Made by a program: the position numbers and the translations under genes | Assembly: GCA_027488785.1 (NCBI GenBank) | Contig: JAIYAY010000009.1 | Coordinates: forward strand, 186,001-250,000 | Direction of reading: 5' to 3' | DNA: 64,000 nucleotides | DNA from: Sphingomonadales bacterium | Lineage (GTDB): Bacteria; Pseudomonadota; Alphaproteobacteria; Sphingomonadales; Sphingomonadaceae | The notes under the pieces: generated by a model | What the model saw: the letters and a program-made list of their open reading frames with translations, nothing else | Told to the model about the DNA's origin: nothing | The model's database searches: none | Shown: in pieces, positions 18,764 through 28,291 of the stretch | How positions within the stretch are numbered: position 1 is the first letter of the stretch | Layout: every line of letters starts with the position of its first letter

Positions 18764-18815
18764 GATTAGGCAGCGCCTTTAGCACCGCTAAAGCGTTACG
18801 CCAATGGATTTGCGA

Positions 18816-19847
18816 TCATCTGCCAATAAGCTTTTGTGCCATATTGTCGGCAACTTCGGCTGGCGTCTGGCCGGTTGAATCACTTTCGGACCAGATGGCA
18901 AACAGACGCTCCGGAATGGCGTCAATGCGGCGGTTTATTTCTGCATCGTCAGCATTTTCGATGTGACGCAAAACATTGATAATGCCGCCTGCGTTGATGA
19001 CATAATCTGGCGCATAAAGGATACCACGATCCGTCAATATCCGACCCTCTGGCCCTTTAGCCAATTGGTTGTTCGCACCGCCAGCAACGGCCCGCACTTT
19101 CAGGGCATTCACGCTAGCTTCCGTAAGGATGGCGCCCAAAGCGCAAGGGCTAAAAATGTCTGCGTCTATTTTCATGATTTCGTCCGCAGGGACGCTGGTT
19201 CCGCCAAGTTCCGCGGCGAGGTCGGTGGCACGTTGCGCGTTAACGTCGGCCAATGTCAGCTTTGCACCTTGTTCTGCAAGGTAACGCGCCAGACCGCCGC
19301 CAACGCTTCCTACACCCTGAATAGCAACATGAACGCCCGACAGACTATCAGTGCCAAAAGCATGCTTTGCAGCCGCCTTAACCCCTAAATATACGCCGCG
19401 TGCAGTATAGGGACCGGGATCTCCGCCTTGCCCCGGCAGTCCGGCGACGTGCGCCGTAACCTTCGACAACGAAACCATATCGGCTTCCGACATGCCAACA
19501 TCTTGTGCCGTAATATATTTCCCACCGAGCGAATCGACAGCCCGCGCAAATGCATCCAGCATTGCCTGCCCCTTGATGCGCTGCGGATTAGCCAGAATGA
19601 CCGCCTTGCCACCGCCAGCCGAAAGCCCTGCCATCGCGTTTTTGTAACTCATCCCGCGCGACAGACGCAGTGCGTCGATAATCGCGGCTTGGGAATCGCC
19701 ATAATGCCAAAAACGTGTTCCGCCGGCTGCTGGCCCCAAATAAGTTGAATGCACAGCGATAACGGCCCTTAGACCCGTCGGGCGGTCGTCAAAGACGTGC
19801 ACCGCCTCATGCGAGTCAAAATCAGGCAAGTCCCAAATGGCGGGCAT
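18816..19847 (-). CDS. leucine dehydrogenase-like (Glu/Leu/Phe/Val dehydrogenase family)
   Basis: A 343-residue NAD-dependent amino acid dehydrogenase that deaminates branched-chain (or related) amino acids to 2-oxo acids. Catalytic lysines K69 and K81 are in MSYKNAMAGLSAGGGKAVI, matching the leucine dehydrogenase pattern. The Rossmann motif VAIQGVGSVGGGLARYLAEQ is near residue 175. Size fits leucine/phenylalanine dehydrogenases and not glutamate dehydrogenase. ATG at 19847 has AAGGA upstream. Overlapping palindromes 45-72 bp upstream suggest a dedicated regulator. Leucine is the likeliest substrate, but valine or phenylalanine cannot be excluded. Confidence 0.88.
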   Translation of the reverse strand: MPAIWDLPDFDSHEAVHVFDDRPTGLRAVIAVHSTYLGPAAGGTRFWHYGDSQAAIIDALRLSRGMSYKNAMAGLSAGGGKAVILANPQRIKGQAMLDAFARAVDSLGGKYITAQDVGMSEADMVSLSKVTAHVAGLPGQGGDPGPYTARGVYLGVKAAAKHAFGTDSLSGVHVAIQGVGSVGGGLARYLAEQGAKLTLADVNAQRATDLAAELGGTSVPADEIMKIDADIFSPCALGAILTEASVNALKVRAVAGGANNQLAKGPEGRILTDRGILYAPDYVINAGGIINVLRHIENADDAEINRRIDAIPERLFAIWSESDSTGQTPAEVADNMAQKLIGR

Positions 19848-19891
19848 GGTTTATATCCTTGTGCGAAATGGCCCTCAGGCAATTGCAATCA

Positions 19892-19919
19892 TATTACGAT
19901 AAAACGTAATAATATTACG
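19892..19919. promoter_or_regulatory. overlapping palindromes upstream of leucine dehydrogenase
   Basis: Three TATTACG/CGTAATA half-sites occur in 28 bp: TATTACG (19892-19898), CGTAATA (19905-19911) and TATTACG (19913-19919). They form two perfect inverted repeats that share the middle half-site, one with a six-base and one with a one-base spacer. Lying 45-72 bp before the start codon, they are a likely operator for a regulator of amino acid breakdown. Confidence 0.6.
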
Positions 19920-19956
19920 CAAAGCAAATGCAACACAGATTTTGGAGCAGAAGAAA

Positions 19957-20034
19957 TGGGGCGACCGAGGGGTCTTGAACCCCCGACCTCTGGTACCACA
20001 AACCAGCGCTCTAACCAACTGAGCTACGGTCGCC
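19957..20034 (-). tRNA. tRNA-His (GTG anticodon)
   Basis: A complete cloverleaf can be read on the minus strand with anticodon GTG in the loop TTTGTGGTA. It has the histidine-specific extra G-1 at 20034 opposite discriminator C73 (19960), a seven-pair acceptor stem, the GGTTCGAA-type T loop, and an encoded CCA (19959-19957). Confidence 0.97.
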
Positions 20035-20096
20035 ATAGCGCCACTAAGGCAGGCGCAATCCTGTTTTTCGGCCTGAATTCAGACCTAAAATTGTCA

Positions 20097-20120
20097 TGTG
20101 CCGAGCCCTAGCCCGGCACA
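20097..20120 (-). terminator. probable terminator of rpmE
   Basis: TGTGCCG and CGGCACA form a 7-bp stem with a ten-base loop just after the rpmE stop, followed in the rpmE direction by a short T-rich stretch (CAATTTTAG). The T run is weak, so confidence is moderate. Confidence 0.5.
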
Positions 20121-20129
20121 ATGAAAATC

Positions 20130-20357
20130 TTACTTTTTGAGGCTAAGACCACCAAAACGCTTGTTAAACTGAGCTACGCGGCCACCAGTGTCAAGCATAC
20201 GACCCGAACCACCGGTCCATGCAGGGTGTGACGTTGGATCGATATCCAGGGCAAGCGTATCGCCTTCCTTGCCCCAAGTGGAGCGTGTTTCGAAGACGGT
20301 GCCATCGGTCATCTGCACCTTGATCATGTGATAATCGGGGTGAATGTCGGCTTTCAT
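20130..20357 (-). CDS. rpmE: 50S ribosomal protein L31
   Basis: A 75-residue large-subunit protein. It begins [20 protein letters not shown] and has the conserved [18 protein letters not shown] and HPAWTGG segments. It has no cysteines, so it is the zinc-independent (C-minus) kind. AAGGA precedes the ATG. A small CCGGT/ACCGG hairpin (20380-20394) lies in its leader. The tRNA-His gene follows it on the same strand. Confidence 0.96.
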   Translation of the reverse strand: MKADIHPDYHMIKVQMTDGTVFETRSTWGKEGDTLALDIDPTSHPAWTGGSGRMLDTGGRVAQFNKRFGGLSLKK

Positions 20358-20581
20358 ACATAAATCCTTTGTTTAGTCACCGGTTTCCGACCGGCAACCC
20401 TAAATTCGGAAGCGCCGCGCATAGCGGTGGACGGACGAGATAGCAACATGGAAATATTGCACAAAGCGGGTGTCGCGGTTTTATAACTCCGTGCTATTCC
20501 CCCCACACCCCATCATGCCGACAAAAAAACTCGCTATCCCAAACTTGGTTCAAGATAACGAAAAGTCTGATCGCCAATAGA

Positions 20582-21043
20582 TCAAGCAAGTGGCTCGGCA
20601 ATCATTGCCATAAATTCAGCCTCAGCAGCGATTTGGTCGCCAACCATGGCGCGTCCGACAAATTTGCACACGCGCGCACGTTTCTGCGCGAATTCAACGT
20701 GCAAATGCAAAAGGCATCCGGGTTCAACAGGCGCTCGGAATTTGGCATTGTCGATCGACATAAAATACACAAGCTTGCCCGATCCGATCAACCCGAGGCT
20801 TTCCATCGCCAATACGCCAGCCGCTTGGGCCAACGCCTCGACAATCAAAACACCTGGCATGATGGGTCTTCCGGGAAAGTGCCCCTGAAAAAACCCTTCA
20901 TTTATCGTGACAGCCTTTACCGCGCATATACGCTCGTCAACGACAAGCTCCTCGACACGGTCAACCAAAAGCATGGGGTAGCGGTGCGGAAGCACCGCCA
21001 TGACCCGGCGCACGTCATAATTGCTAAAATCGCCCCCCGACAT
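20582..21043 (-). CDS. fabZ: 3-hydroxyacyl-[acyl-carrier-protein] dehydratase
   Basis: A 153-residue hot-dog-fold enzyme that dehydrates 3-hydroxyacyl-ACP in fatty acid elongation. The active site is H55 in [12 protein letters not shown] and E69 in [10 protein letters not shown]. It lies five bases after ompH. In many proteobacteria lpxD precedes and lpxA follows fabZ; neither is present here and rpmE is the next gene instead. Confidence 0.95.
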   Translation of the reverse strand: MSGGDFSNYDVRRVMAVLPHRYPMLLVDRVEELVVDERICAVKAVTINEGFFQGHFPGRPIMPGVLIVEALAQAAGVLAMESLGLIGSGKLVYFMSIDNAKFRAPVEPGCLLHLHVEFAQKRARVCKFVGRAMVGDQIAAEAEFMAMIAEPLA

Positions 21044-21048
21044 AAAGT

Positions 21049-21741
21049 CTAGCGGCTCTCAGGCTGCGCTGCGGGAGTGGCGGAACGAGCCTGCGCCGCA
21101 GCGGCCGCTTGTGCTTGCTGGGTAGCTGCGTTGATCAGTTGCTGAATCTGCTGATACAAAGCGCCAATCTGGCGCGACGGACGCCAACCAGCGGGTGGTG
21201 TTATCGTCACAGAAGGGACTGACTTATCAAGTTCAGCGGTAATCGCAGGGGTCACGTCAATCGCTTCCGGTGCCCACACAAACGAATCAGGCGTCAGGAT
21301 GACATTGATTTTCTTGGCGGTGATAACCGCTTGCTGTGCAGCTTCATATTTCAATGCAATCTGTTCAACGGCATAGAGCTGGGCAAGCACGATAGGATCC
21401 TGAAGCGTATTAATTTCCGACTGTTTTGTGTCGATTTGCTTCAGCAAGGGGCTGTTCGCCTTAACCGCGACGTCAATCTCCGCCTGCGTCAGTTCCTTGT
21501 CCTTGTTGATATCCAGCTGCGCATTCAGATTGTTGATCTCTACGCGCTTGGCTTGCAATTGCTGAGCTACGCTCGCGTATAGCGTACCGATTTGCTGATA
21601 AGCGGTCCCAAGGGCTTTTGAACGGGTAATTGCAACGGCCGTATCTGCAGTAGCGATCCCTGCGACTTGGGCAGATGCTGGGACCGAAATGGCAGCCGCC
21701 GACAAAAAGGCAGCGGCGATAATGTTTTTACGAATTTTCAT
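21049..21741 (-). CDS. OmpH/Skp family periplasmic chaperone
   Basis: A 230-residue secreted protein with signal peptide 1-24 (ending PASAQ) and a long helical region with [20 protein letters not shown] and [11 protein letters not shown] that should form the Skp coiled-coil arms. The C terminus is Ala/Gln-rich ([14 protein letters not shown]) and is longer than in enteric Skp. Position directly after bamA, with the start sharing a base with the bamA stop, supports a role in escorting outer membrane proteins to BamA. Confidence 0.88.
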   Translation of the reverse strand: MKIRKNIIAAAFLSAAAISVPASAQVAGIATADTAVAITRSKALGTAYQQIGTLYASVAQQLQAKRVEINNLNAQLDINKDKELTQAEIDVAVKANSPLLKQIDTKQSEINTLQDPIVLAQLYAVEQIALKYEAAQQAVITAKKINVILTPDSFVWAPEAIDVTPAITAELDKSVPSVTITPPAGWRPSRQIGALYQQIQQLINAATQQAQAAAAAQARSATPAAQPESR

Positions 21742-24410
21742 TAGAATTGCGTTCCTACGTTGAATGTGAATAATTTTGTGTCGTCACCCTCCTGCGTTAG
21801 AAGGGCGCGGGCGATATCGATCCTGAACGGACCAAAGGGTGAATTCCAGTTAACACCAAAGCCAACCGACAAGCGCGGCTTCCAACTGTCACCGAAAAAG
21901 CGTTCTTCGAAACGCAGCGCGGCAACCCGGGCCGAGCCATCGGCGTTAGTAGCCGTGGTCGATGTTTGAAGCGTGCCCGCGGTATCTACGAAATAATATA
22001 ATGGCGCGCCTAGCGTGCCGTTTGACAGCACTTCACGCTGCGGCACCGTCTGCAAAATAGGTCGTGTCACATCAAACACAGACCCCACATCGACGAACAT
22101 AGAAGGACGCAAGCCCAATTCTCTGGCGCCACTGCCCAACGGAATTTGAAGCTCCGCACGGCCAAGATAATAGAAACGTCCGCCAATAGCATCATCTTGA
22201 ATCTGGTTGCGGTCCGTCAGCGGCGCGTTCACCGCTTTCCCGTTCACAACCTGAGCTTCGAAGAACACACGCTGCACGCGTGGGCCGATGCCGCGAATGT
22301 CGAACCCGCGCATTTGCGGTTCCCCCAGATAGAAGCGGTCGGTCAGGCGAACATCGTCAATACCCTGCGATGCCAAACCGCGGTCTTCCAACGCATGGAT
22401 ATACCCACCCTCAAACGACAATCCGAAAACGAAGTTCCCAAATGGCTTCCAAAATTTGTCGGCGTTAATGCGCGTTTTTACATATTTCACGTCACCGCCA
22501 AGCCCGGCAAAGTCTTGGCTGATACCAAAGCTTTGACCGCGCGTCGGACGGATCCGATTGTCGCGATCATCATAAAGCAACGTATAACCAATGGACGACG
22601 TCAAACGCTTACCCAGCGCATCGCACAGAAAACGACCGGCAATGATTGGGTCGCATGACGGTAGAAGCGGGCCTACGCCATCTGGGTCTGAGAAGAAGGT
22701 ATTCTCATCCAGTGAAATATCATCTTGGCTCAAACCATAACGCGCCTGAAAATAAATATATTCATTAACGGGCACACCAACGCGCACCTGCAAACCTGTT
22801 GTAGCTTGCTCATAGGTCGTGTTGCGTTGGTTGTTGAAGAAGTTGAAGCTATTTAAATCACGGCGAAAAATGTCGCCCGATATGGCGATGGAGCGGTCAA
22901 ACAAATAGGGTTCGGTAAAGCCAATTTCCGCTGATTTAGAATAAGAGGAATAGGAAATATTTGTCCGCAATTCCTGACCAAGGCCACGGAAATTTCGCTG
23001 CTTGATCGCACCTTGGAAAATGAAGTTTTCGATCGATGAAAATCCAGCCGACAAGGACAATTCGCCTGTCGCTTTTTCTTCGACATTGGTGCTCAGGATG
23101 ATGCGGTCGGGCCCACTGCCCTGTTCCTGCTCAACTTCCAGATCTTCCTGAAAATATCCGAGCGATTTGATACGCTCAGCGGTCCGCTTTACTTGAATAC
23201 TATTAAAGGCATCGCCTTCATTCAGGCGGAACTCACGGCGGACGACCTTATCTTGCGTCAGCGTGTTGCCGTTAATATCGATCCGTTCGACAAATACGCG
23301 CGGAGATTCGGCGACGCTAAATGTAATGCCCATGGTCAGCGTATCTTTGTCTCGCTGAAAATCAGGGTTTACGTCGGCGAAGGCATAGCCAAACAAACCT
23401 GCGGTTTCAGATAGGCTTTCGACAGTGTCTTCGACCATTTTGGCGTCATACCAGTCGCCTTTTTTCATGCGCAAAGTTGTTGTCAGGCGCTCTGAATCAA
23501 AATCACGAATTTGGCTCTCAACCTTGACGTCGCCAAATTTGTACCGTTCACCCTCTTCCACCACATAAGTGATGATGAAGTCCTGCTTATCAGGCGTCAG
23601 TTCGGCGACTGCGGAAACAACGCGGAAATCGGCGTAGCCTTGTGTCAGGTAAAATTGACGCAGCTTTTGTTGGTCGAACGCTAAACGGTCCGGATCATAG
23701 CTGGTACCAGAGCTGAAAAATCGATAAAAACGCGCTTGTTTCGTGACCATTTCGCCGCGCAACTGGCCATCGGAAAACTTTTCATTGCCGATGATGTTGA
23801 TCTGCTGAACCTTGGACTTGGGCCCTTCGGTAATTTCAAAAACAATGTCCACGCGGTTCTGGTCGAGTTGAACCAGCTTGGGTTCCACGACAGCGGCAAA
23901 ACGCCCTTGGCGCTTATACAGTTCCACAATACGCGCAACATCAGCCCGTACTTTGGATCGCGAATAAATCTGACGCGGTGCAAGTTTAATTTCTGGTTCA
24001 ATTTTGTCATTCTTGATGCGTTTATTGCCTTCAAGAATTATACGGTTCACCACCGGGTTTTCGCGTACCTCAATAACAACAGCGCCGGCGTTATTGCGGA
24101 CAGCAACATCGGCGAACAATTCGGTCGCATAAAGGTCCTTCAACGCTTGGTCACCCGCAACCTGCGTCCACGGCTGCCCCGTGCGTAAACGAATGTAGGA
24201 CCGAACAGTATCGCCCTCGAGTCGCTGCGTTCCAACGACAGTGATAGATTGAATGGTTTCAACCGGTGCCGCGACCGCGGGCTGCGCAGCGGGCGTCGCC
24301 GGCGCGGTCTGCGCAAAAGCGGAGGTCATGGATCCCGTCGCGGCAAGCGCCGTAGAGCCCATCAAATATATGCCAAAGCTTTTGAAGTTGCCGCAAGGTC
24401 TACTTTTCAT
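21741..24410 (-). CDS. bamA: outer membrane protein assembly factor BamA
   Basis: An 889-residue Omp85 protein, the core of the machine that inserts beta-barrel proteins in the outer membrane. After a signal peptide (about 1-34, ending SAFAQ) and a Pro/Ala linker come five POTRA domains (about 55-420: SITVVGTQRLEGDTV, RIILEGNKRIKNDKI, QINIIGNEKFSDGQL and so on). A C-terminal 16-strand barrel ends in FNVGTQF with the terminal aromatic residue. The ATG used has GGA five bases before it; in-frame starts further upstream lack support. rseP lies 108 bp upstream. Confidence 0.95.
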   Translation of the reverse strand: MKSRPCGNFKSFGIYLMGSTALAATGSMTSAFAQTAPATPAAQPAVAAPVETIQSITVVGTQRLEGDTVRSYIRLRTGQPWTQVAGDQALKDLYATELFADVAVRNNAGAVVIEVRENPVVNRIILEGNKRIKNDKIEPEIKLAPRQIYSRSKVRADVARIVELYKRQGRFAAVVEPKLVQLDQNRVDIVFEITEGPKSKVQQINIIGNEKFSDGQLRGEMVTKQARFYRFFSSGTSYDPDRLAFDQQKLRQFYLTQGYADFRVVSAVAELTPDKQDFIITYVVEEGERYKFGDVKVESQIRDFDSERLTTTLRMKKGDWYDAKMVEDTVESLSETAGLFGYAFADVNPDFQRDKDTLTMGITFSVAESPRVFVERIDINGNTLTQDKVVRREFRLNEGDAFNSIQVKRTAERIKSLGYFQEDLEVEQEQGSGPDRIILSTNVEEKATGELSLSAGFSSIENFIFQGAIKQRNFRGLGQELRTNISYSSYSKSAEIGFTEPYLFDRSIAISGDIFRRDLNSFNFFNNQRNTTYEQATTGLQVRVGVPVNEYIYFQARYGLSQDDISLDENTFFSDPDGVGPLLPSCDPIIAGRFLCDALGKRLTSSIGYTLLYDDRDNRIRPTRGQSFGISQDFAGLGGDVKYVKTRINADKFWKPFGNFVFGLSFEGGYIHALEDRGLASQGIDDVRLTDRFYLGEPQMRGFDIRGIGPRVQRVFFEAQVVNGKAVNAPLTDRNQIQDDAIGGRFYYLGRAELQIPLGSGARELGLRPSMFVDVGSVFDVTRPILQTVPQREVLSNGTLGAPLYYFVDTAGTLQTSTTATNADGSARVAALRFEERFFGDSWKPRLSVGFGVNWNSPFGPFRIDIARALLTQEGDDTKLFTFNVGTQF

Positions 24411-24518
24411 TGTCATCCGATCTGATGTCCGGTCCCCACCGGGCGGTGGCAAACTGCCGCTAAAATAATTTTGCGTTCCCTGCCCGATGCAGCGCGCGCA
24501 ATCAAGTATGCAATGCCC

Positions 24519-25640
24519 TCAACCGCTTCCGAAAAGACCGAAAGAAGCTAGGTCATTGAATGTTACCATGATCATAAATGCCGCCAGCATCGCAAATCCT
24601 GCACGAAACGCCCACTCCTGCACCTTTGGCGTGGCTGGACGCCGACGCACTGCTTCGACTGCATAGAGCAACAAATGCCCGCCATCGAGCATTGGGATTG
24701 GCAGGAGGTTGATGAACCCTAAGTTAATTGAGATCAAAGCCGCAAGACTAATGAACGTCAAAATACCAAGGCTCATGGCCTCACCCGACACTTTCGCGAT
24801 TTTTAGCGGACCGCCGAGTTCCGAAATGGGCCGACGACCAGAAATAATCTGCCCAAGGCCAATAACTTGTTGGCGCAATATATTGCCCGTTTGCACCACC
24901 GCAGCCCAAGGTGCTTCTAGAAGGCTGACTTCGCGGACTTCCATTTTACTGGCCCCAATACCGAGGCGACCAATGCGGTATTCATTGCCGAAACGATCCA
25001 CTTCGATAGCCTCAGCTACCTTGGCTTCTTTTATCATACGCGCGCCGTCGCGTTCGATTTCCATCACAATTCTTTCGCCGGGAATCATAATGACTTCGTT
25101 TGCCATGGCGTCGAAGGTTTCGACTGCACGGTCATTCAATGTCAGGATCCGATCTCCAGTCTGCAAACCAGCAACAGCAGCCGCACTATTCGGTTGAACG
25201 ACATCAACCACCGGCGGCGTCACCGATTTACCAAACGCCAAAAGGAAACCCATTGCGATCAGGATGGCCAAAATGAAATTGACCGCCGGCCCTGCAAATA
25301 CGATCAAGGCCCGCTGCCACAATGTTTTGGATTGGAACGTCTGGTTGCGTTCATGTTCGGGCAACTGCTTCCAGTTTTCGTCCGCTTGGCTGGCAGGATT
25401 CATGTCACCTGCAAATTGGACATAGCCGCCCAAAGGCAGCAAACCAATGCGCCACAGCGTGCCACGTTTATCGACCCTACCCCATATCTGCGGGCCAAAG
25501 CCGATGGAAAATTTCTCTGCCTTAACGCCGAACCATCGGCCCACGGCATAATGACCAAGTTCGTGCACGACGACCAGCGAGCCGATCAGCACCAAAAATG
25601 CAACCAACGTCAAAAGGATATGGGGTGATTCAGTGGCCAC
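24519..25640 (-). CDS. rseP: RIP metalloprotease RseP (site-2 protease)
   Basis: A 373-residue intramembrane zinc protease that cuts membrane-anchored regulators such as anti-sigma factors. The zinc site HELGH (H26-H30) is in the first membrane helix. A PDZ domain covers about 125-215 (NSAAAVAGLQTGDRILTLND). The third zinc ligand region is NLLPIPMLDGGHLL. The start is GTG at 25640, overlapping the end of dxr, with GGAGAA about eight bases upstream. Confidence 0.95.
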   Translation of the reverse strand: MATESPHILLTLVAFLVLIGSLVVVHELGHYAVGRWFGVKAEKFSIGFGPQIWGRVDKRGTLWRIGLLPLGGYVQFAGDMNPASQADENWKQLPEHERNQTFQSKTLWQRALIVFAGPAVNFILAILIAMGFLLAFGKSVTPPVVDVVQPNSAAAVAGLQTGDRILTLNDRAVETFDAMANEVIMIPGERIVMEIERDGARMIKEAKVAEAIEVDRFGNEYRIGRLGIGASKMEVREVSLLEAPWAAVVQTGNILRQQVIGLGQIISGRRPISELGGPLKIAKVSGEAMSLGILTFISLAALISINLGFINLLPIPMLDGGHLLLYAVEAVRRRPATPKVQEWAFRAGFAMLAAFMIMVTFNDLASFGLFGSG

Positions 25641-26796
25641 TCGTCAATTTCTCCAATTCGGCACGCGCATATTGCCGCGCGTCTGCATCAACGCTGAACA
25701 GCTCTTCCAAATTAGCGGGCGCAACTGGCACATATGCCGTCAACGTCGCCTCTACTAAGGCCGCAATATCCAAGAACTTAATCTGACCATTCAAAAACTC
25801 CGCAACAGCAATTTCATTGGCGGCATTCAAAATGGCTGGCTTTGCTCCGCCCTCGGCTATTGCCGCGCGGGCAAGCCGAAGCGCCGGAAAGCGCGTGATG
25901 TCCGGCTGTTCAAACGTCAACTGCCCAATGGCGGCTAAATCCAGCGGTTTGCAGGTCGTCGCTATGCGCTCCGGCCATGCCAGCGCGCTGGCAATGGGAA
26001 TACGCATATCTGGCGATCCAAGCTGCGCAAGAGTCGAATAATCGACATATTCTACCATCGAATGGATGACCGATTGTGGATGGACGAGAATATCGATTTT
26101 ATCCAAGCCCACAGGAAACAAATGATAAGCCTCAATCAGTTCGAGGCCCTTGTTCATCATTGTCGCGGAATCGATGCTGATTTTTGCCCCCATGTCCCAA
26201 TTAGGATGGGCCACGGCCTGCGCTGGCGTTACGCCCTGCATCTCCGCAAGTGAGAAGGAACGAAACGGCCCGCCGCTCGCAGTCAGGGTTATCTTGCGGA
26301 CCTGGTCAATCTTACCGCCCGCTAAGCACTGGAATATCGCGTTATGCTCGCTATCGACAGGCAAAAGAGCTGCGCCCGACCGACGCACCGCAGCCATCAT
26401 CAATGCACCTGCGGAGACCAAGGCTTCTTTGTTGGCCAAAGCGACCGTCTTTCCAGCCTCGATTGCCGCCATCGTAGACGGCAATCCAGCGCAACCGACA
26501 ATGGAAGCCATTGTCCAGTCAGCATTGCGTCTGGCAGCCTCCACAAGCGCCTCTGCGCCTGCTGCGGCTTCTATGCCCGTACCTGCCAATGCATCCTTGA
26601 GGTCGGCATAGGCCGCTTCATCGGCAACAACCGCCAGTTCAGCATCAAATTCCCGCGCCAATTGCGCAATAGCAGCGGCATTGCCGTTCGCCGTAAGCGC
26701 TACAACGCGATACTGGCTGCGATGCTGGCGAATGAGATCCAGTGTCGACAACCCGACCGAACCTGTTGCGCCAAAGATGGAAACGCTGCGGGTCAT
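25630..26796 (-). CDS. dxr: 1-deoxy-D-xylulose 5-phosphate reductoisomerase
   Basis: A 388-residue enzyme of the MEP isoprenoid pathway, making methylerythritol phosphate with NADPH. The NADPH fold starts at once with SIFGATGSVGLSTLDLI. Metal and substrate residues lie in LLPVDSEHNAIFQCL and ATMMNKGLELIEAYHLF. The ATG at 26796 gives the standard N terminus; the longer frame upstream overlaps cdsA. It lies four bases after cdsA and overlaps rseP by 11 bases. Confidence 0.96.
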   Translation of the reverse strand: MTRSVSIFGATGSVGLSTLDLIRQHRSQYRVVALTANGNAAAIAQLAREFDAELAVVADEAAYADLKDALAGTGIEAAAGAEALVEAARRNADWTMASIVGCAGLPSTMAAIEAGKTVALANKEALVSAGALMMAAVRRSGAALLPVDSEHNAIFQCLAGGKIDQVRKITLTASGGPFRSFSLAEMQGVTPAQAVAHPNWDMGAKISIDSATMMNKGLELIEAYHLFPVGLDKIDILVHPQSVIHSMVEYVDYSTLAQLGSPDMRIPIASALAWPERIATTCKPLDLAAIGQLTFEQPDITRFPALRLARAAIAEGGAKPAILNAANEIAVAEFLNGQIKFLDIAALVEATLTAYVPVAPANLEELFSVDADARQYARAELEKLTSGH

Positions 26797-26800
26797 AGGA

Positions 26801-27538
26801 TCAGCTAACAGCAACAGTTTGAAACAGTGTAACGACACCGGCGGCGAAGGCGACTGCGATAAGGCCGTCCGTCCGGTCAAATAACCCGCCATGGCCAGGT
26901 ATCAAACGGCCGGAGTCCTTAACCCCTGCCCGTCGTTTCATCCAGCTTTCGAAGAAATCGCCCATTTGCGCGACCACCGCAAGCGCGGCCCCCGTTAGCA
27001 TGAGGCGGAACCAACCATAAGCTAGATAGACGTCTCCGTCACCCGCATCACCGCCCCTAAAGGCGTAGATGCCAGCTTGAATGATAACCATCATAAGGCC
27101 CGCACCAATCATGCCGCCCAAAAGGCCAGACCAAGTTTTTGACGGACTAATCCGTGGCGCGATCTTGGGTCCGCCAATACTCCGCCCTGCGAAATAGGCA
27201 CCGACATCGGTGCCAATGACACCTGCAATCAGCATGATTGCCGGCGTCATGCCGAAGAAAGGCGCGCTGAACAGCATCAAACTGAAACATGCAAGGCCGA
27301 CATAGATCGCGCCGCCCAATAGCCATAGCATCCGCGCCCGCGGGCTACGCGCAAAGCCAAGCACCAATTTGGCAAATTCAAAAAGCACGCCAAGGCCAAT
27401 GGCAATTACCAGGCCCATAAAGGCATAGCCGCCCAGCCAAATCGCAACTATCGCAACCGACATCATGGCGACGCTCGACAATGTCCTTATGCCCAAGTCC
27501 GAACGCGGTTTCAGCAGCGGCGCAACCTTATTGTTCAT
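26801..27538 (-). CDS. cdsA: phosphatidate cytidylyltransferase
   Basis: A 245-residue inner-membrane enzyme that makes CDP-diacylglycerol, precursor of all phospholipids. It has about seven membrane segments, and the family signature near the C terminus is KRRAGVKDSGRLIPGHGGLFDRTDG (read here in two parts: KRRAGVKDSGRLIPGHGG and LFDRTDG). The ATG overlaps the uppS stop as ATGA. Confidence 0.95.
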   Translation of the reverse strand: MNNKVAPLLKPRSDLGIRTLSSVAMMSVAIVAIWLGGYAFMGLVIAIGLGVLFEFAKLVLGFARSPRARMLWLLGGAIYVGLACFSLMLFSAPFFGMTPAIMLIAGVIGTDVGAYFAGRSIGGPKIAPRISPSKTWSGLLGGMIGAGLMMVIIQAGIYAFRGGDAGDGDVYLAYGWFRLMLTGAALAVVAQMGDFFESWMKRRAGVKDSGRLIPGHGGLFDRTDGLIAVAFAAGVVTLFQTVAVS

Positions 27539-28251
27539 CGACCACCAAAACGCCGTTCACGACGCGCAAATGCGTTGAGGGCTGCAGCCAGCTCGTCCTT
27601 ATTGAAATCCGGCCATAAGGTTTCAGTAAACCAGAATTCCGCATAGGCCGCCTGCCACAGCATGAAATTGGACAGGCGTTGCTCCCCCGACGTACGAATG
27701 AGCAAATCCAGCGGCGGTAAGTCGGCCGTGTCGAGATTGGCCTCAATGCTCGCCGCGCTAATTTCGCCCTGCGCTGCGGCAAGTTGGGCCGCACGGACTA
27801 TCTCATCTTGCGCGCCATAGTTCAGGGCAACCGCCAATGTCGTGCGACTATTCTTTGAAGTCCGCGCTATAGATTCTTCAAGCATCTCCACAATGTCTGG
27901 CGCTAATGCTCTGTAATTTCCAATAATTTTAAGGCGCACATCGCTAGAGGCAAATTCGTCAAGGTCAGATTTGATAAAGTCGCGCATCAGGCCCATCAGG
28001 TCGCTGATTTCATCCTCTGGCCTTTTCCAATTCTCACTGGAGAAGGCGTATAAGCTTAATGTTTCCAGTCCAAGCTCGCCCGCCGCGCGAACGATATTGC
28101 GGACAGTCTCCACCCCCCGCTTATGCCCCATCGCCCGCGGTAACATGCGCTTTTTCGCCCAGCGGCCATTGCCATCCATGATAATCGCGACATGGCGCGG
28201 CATTTTGCCAGTGCCCGCGGCAATACGCTCTTGAGCTTCAGCGACAGCCAT
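27535..28251 (-). CDS. uppS: isoprenyl transferase (undecaprenyl diphosphate synthase)
   Basis: A 238-residue cis-prenyltransferase that makes the C55 lipid carrier for peptidoglycan. The active-site motif is HVAIIMDGNGRWAKKR with D26. Conserved RAMGHKRG and YAFSSENWKRP follow, then IRTSGEQRLSNFMLWQAAYAE near the C terminus. It sits 40 bp after frr and overlaps cdsA. Confidence 0.96.
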   Translation of the reverse strand: MAVAEAQERIAAGTGKMPRHVAIIMDGNGRWAKKRMLPRAMGHKRGVETVRNIVRAAGELGLETLSLYAFSSENWKRPEDEISDLMGLMRDFIKSDLDEFASSDVRLKIIGNYRALAPDIVEMLEESIARTSKNSRTTLAVALNYGAQDEIVRAAQLAAAQGEISAASIEANLDTADLPPLDLLIRTSGEQRLSNFMLWQAAYAEFWFTETLWPDFNKDELAAALNAFARRERRFGGR

Positions 28252-28291
28252 CAGTTACCTAAACCCGATGAAGTTAAAAGGTTGGCCAAAA

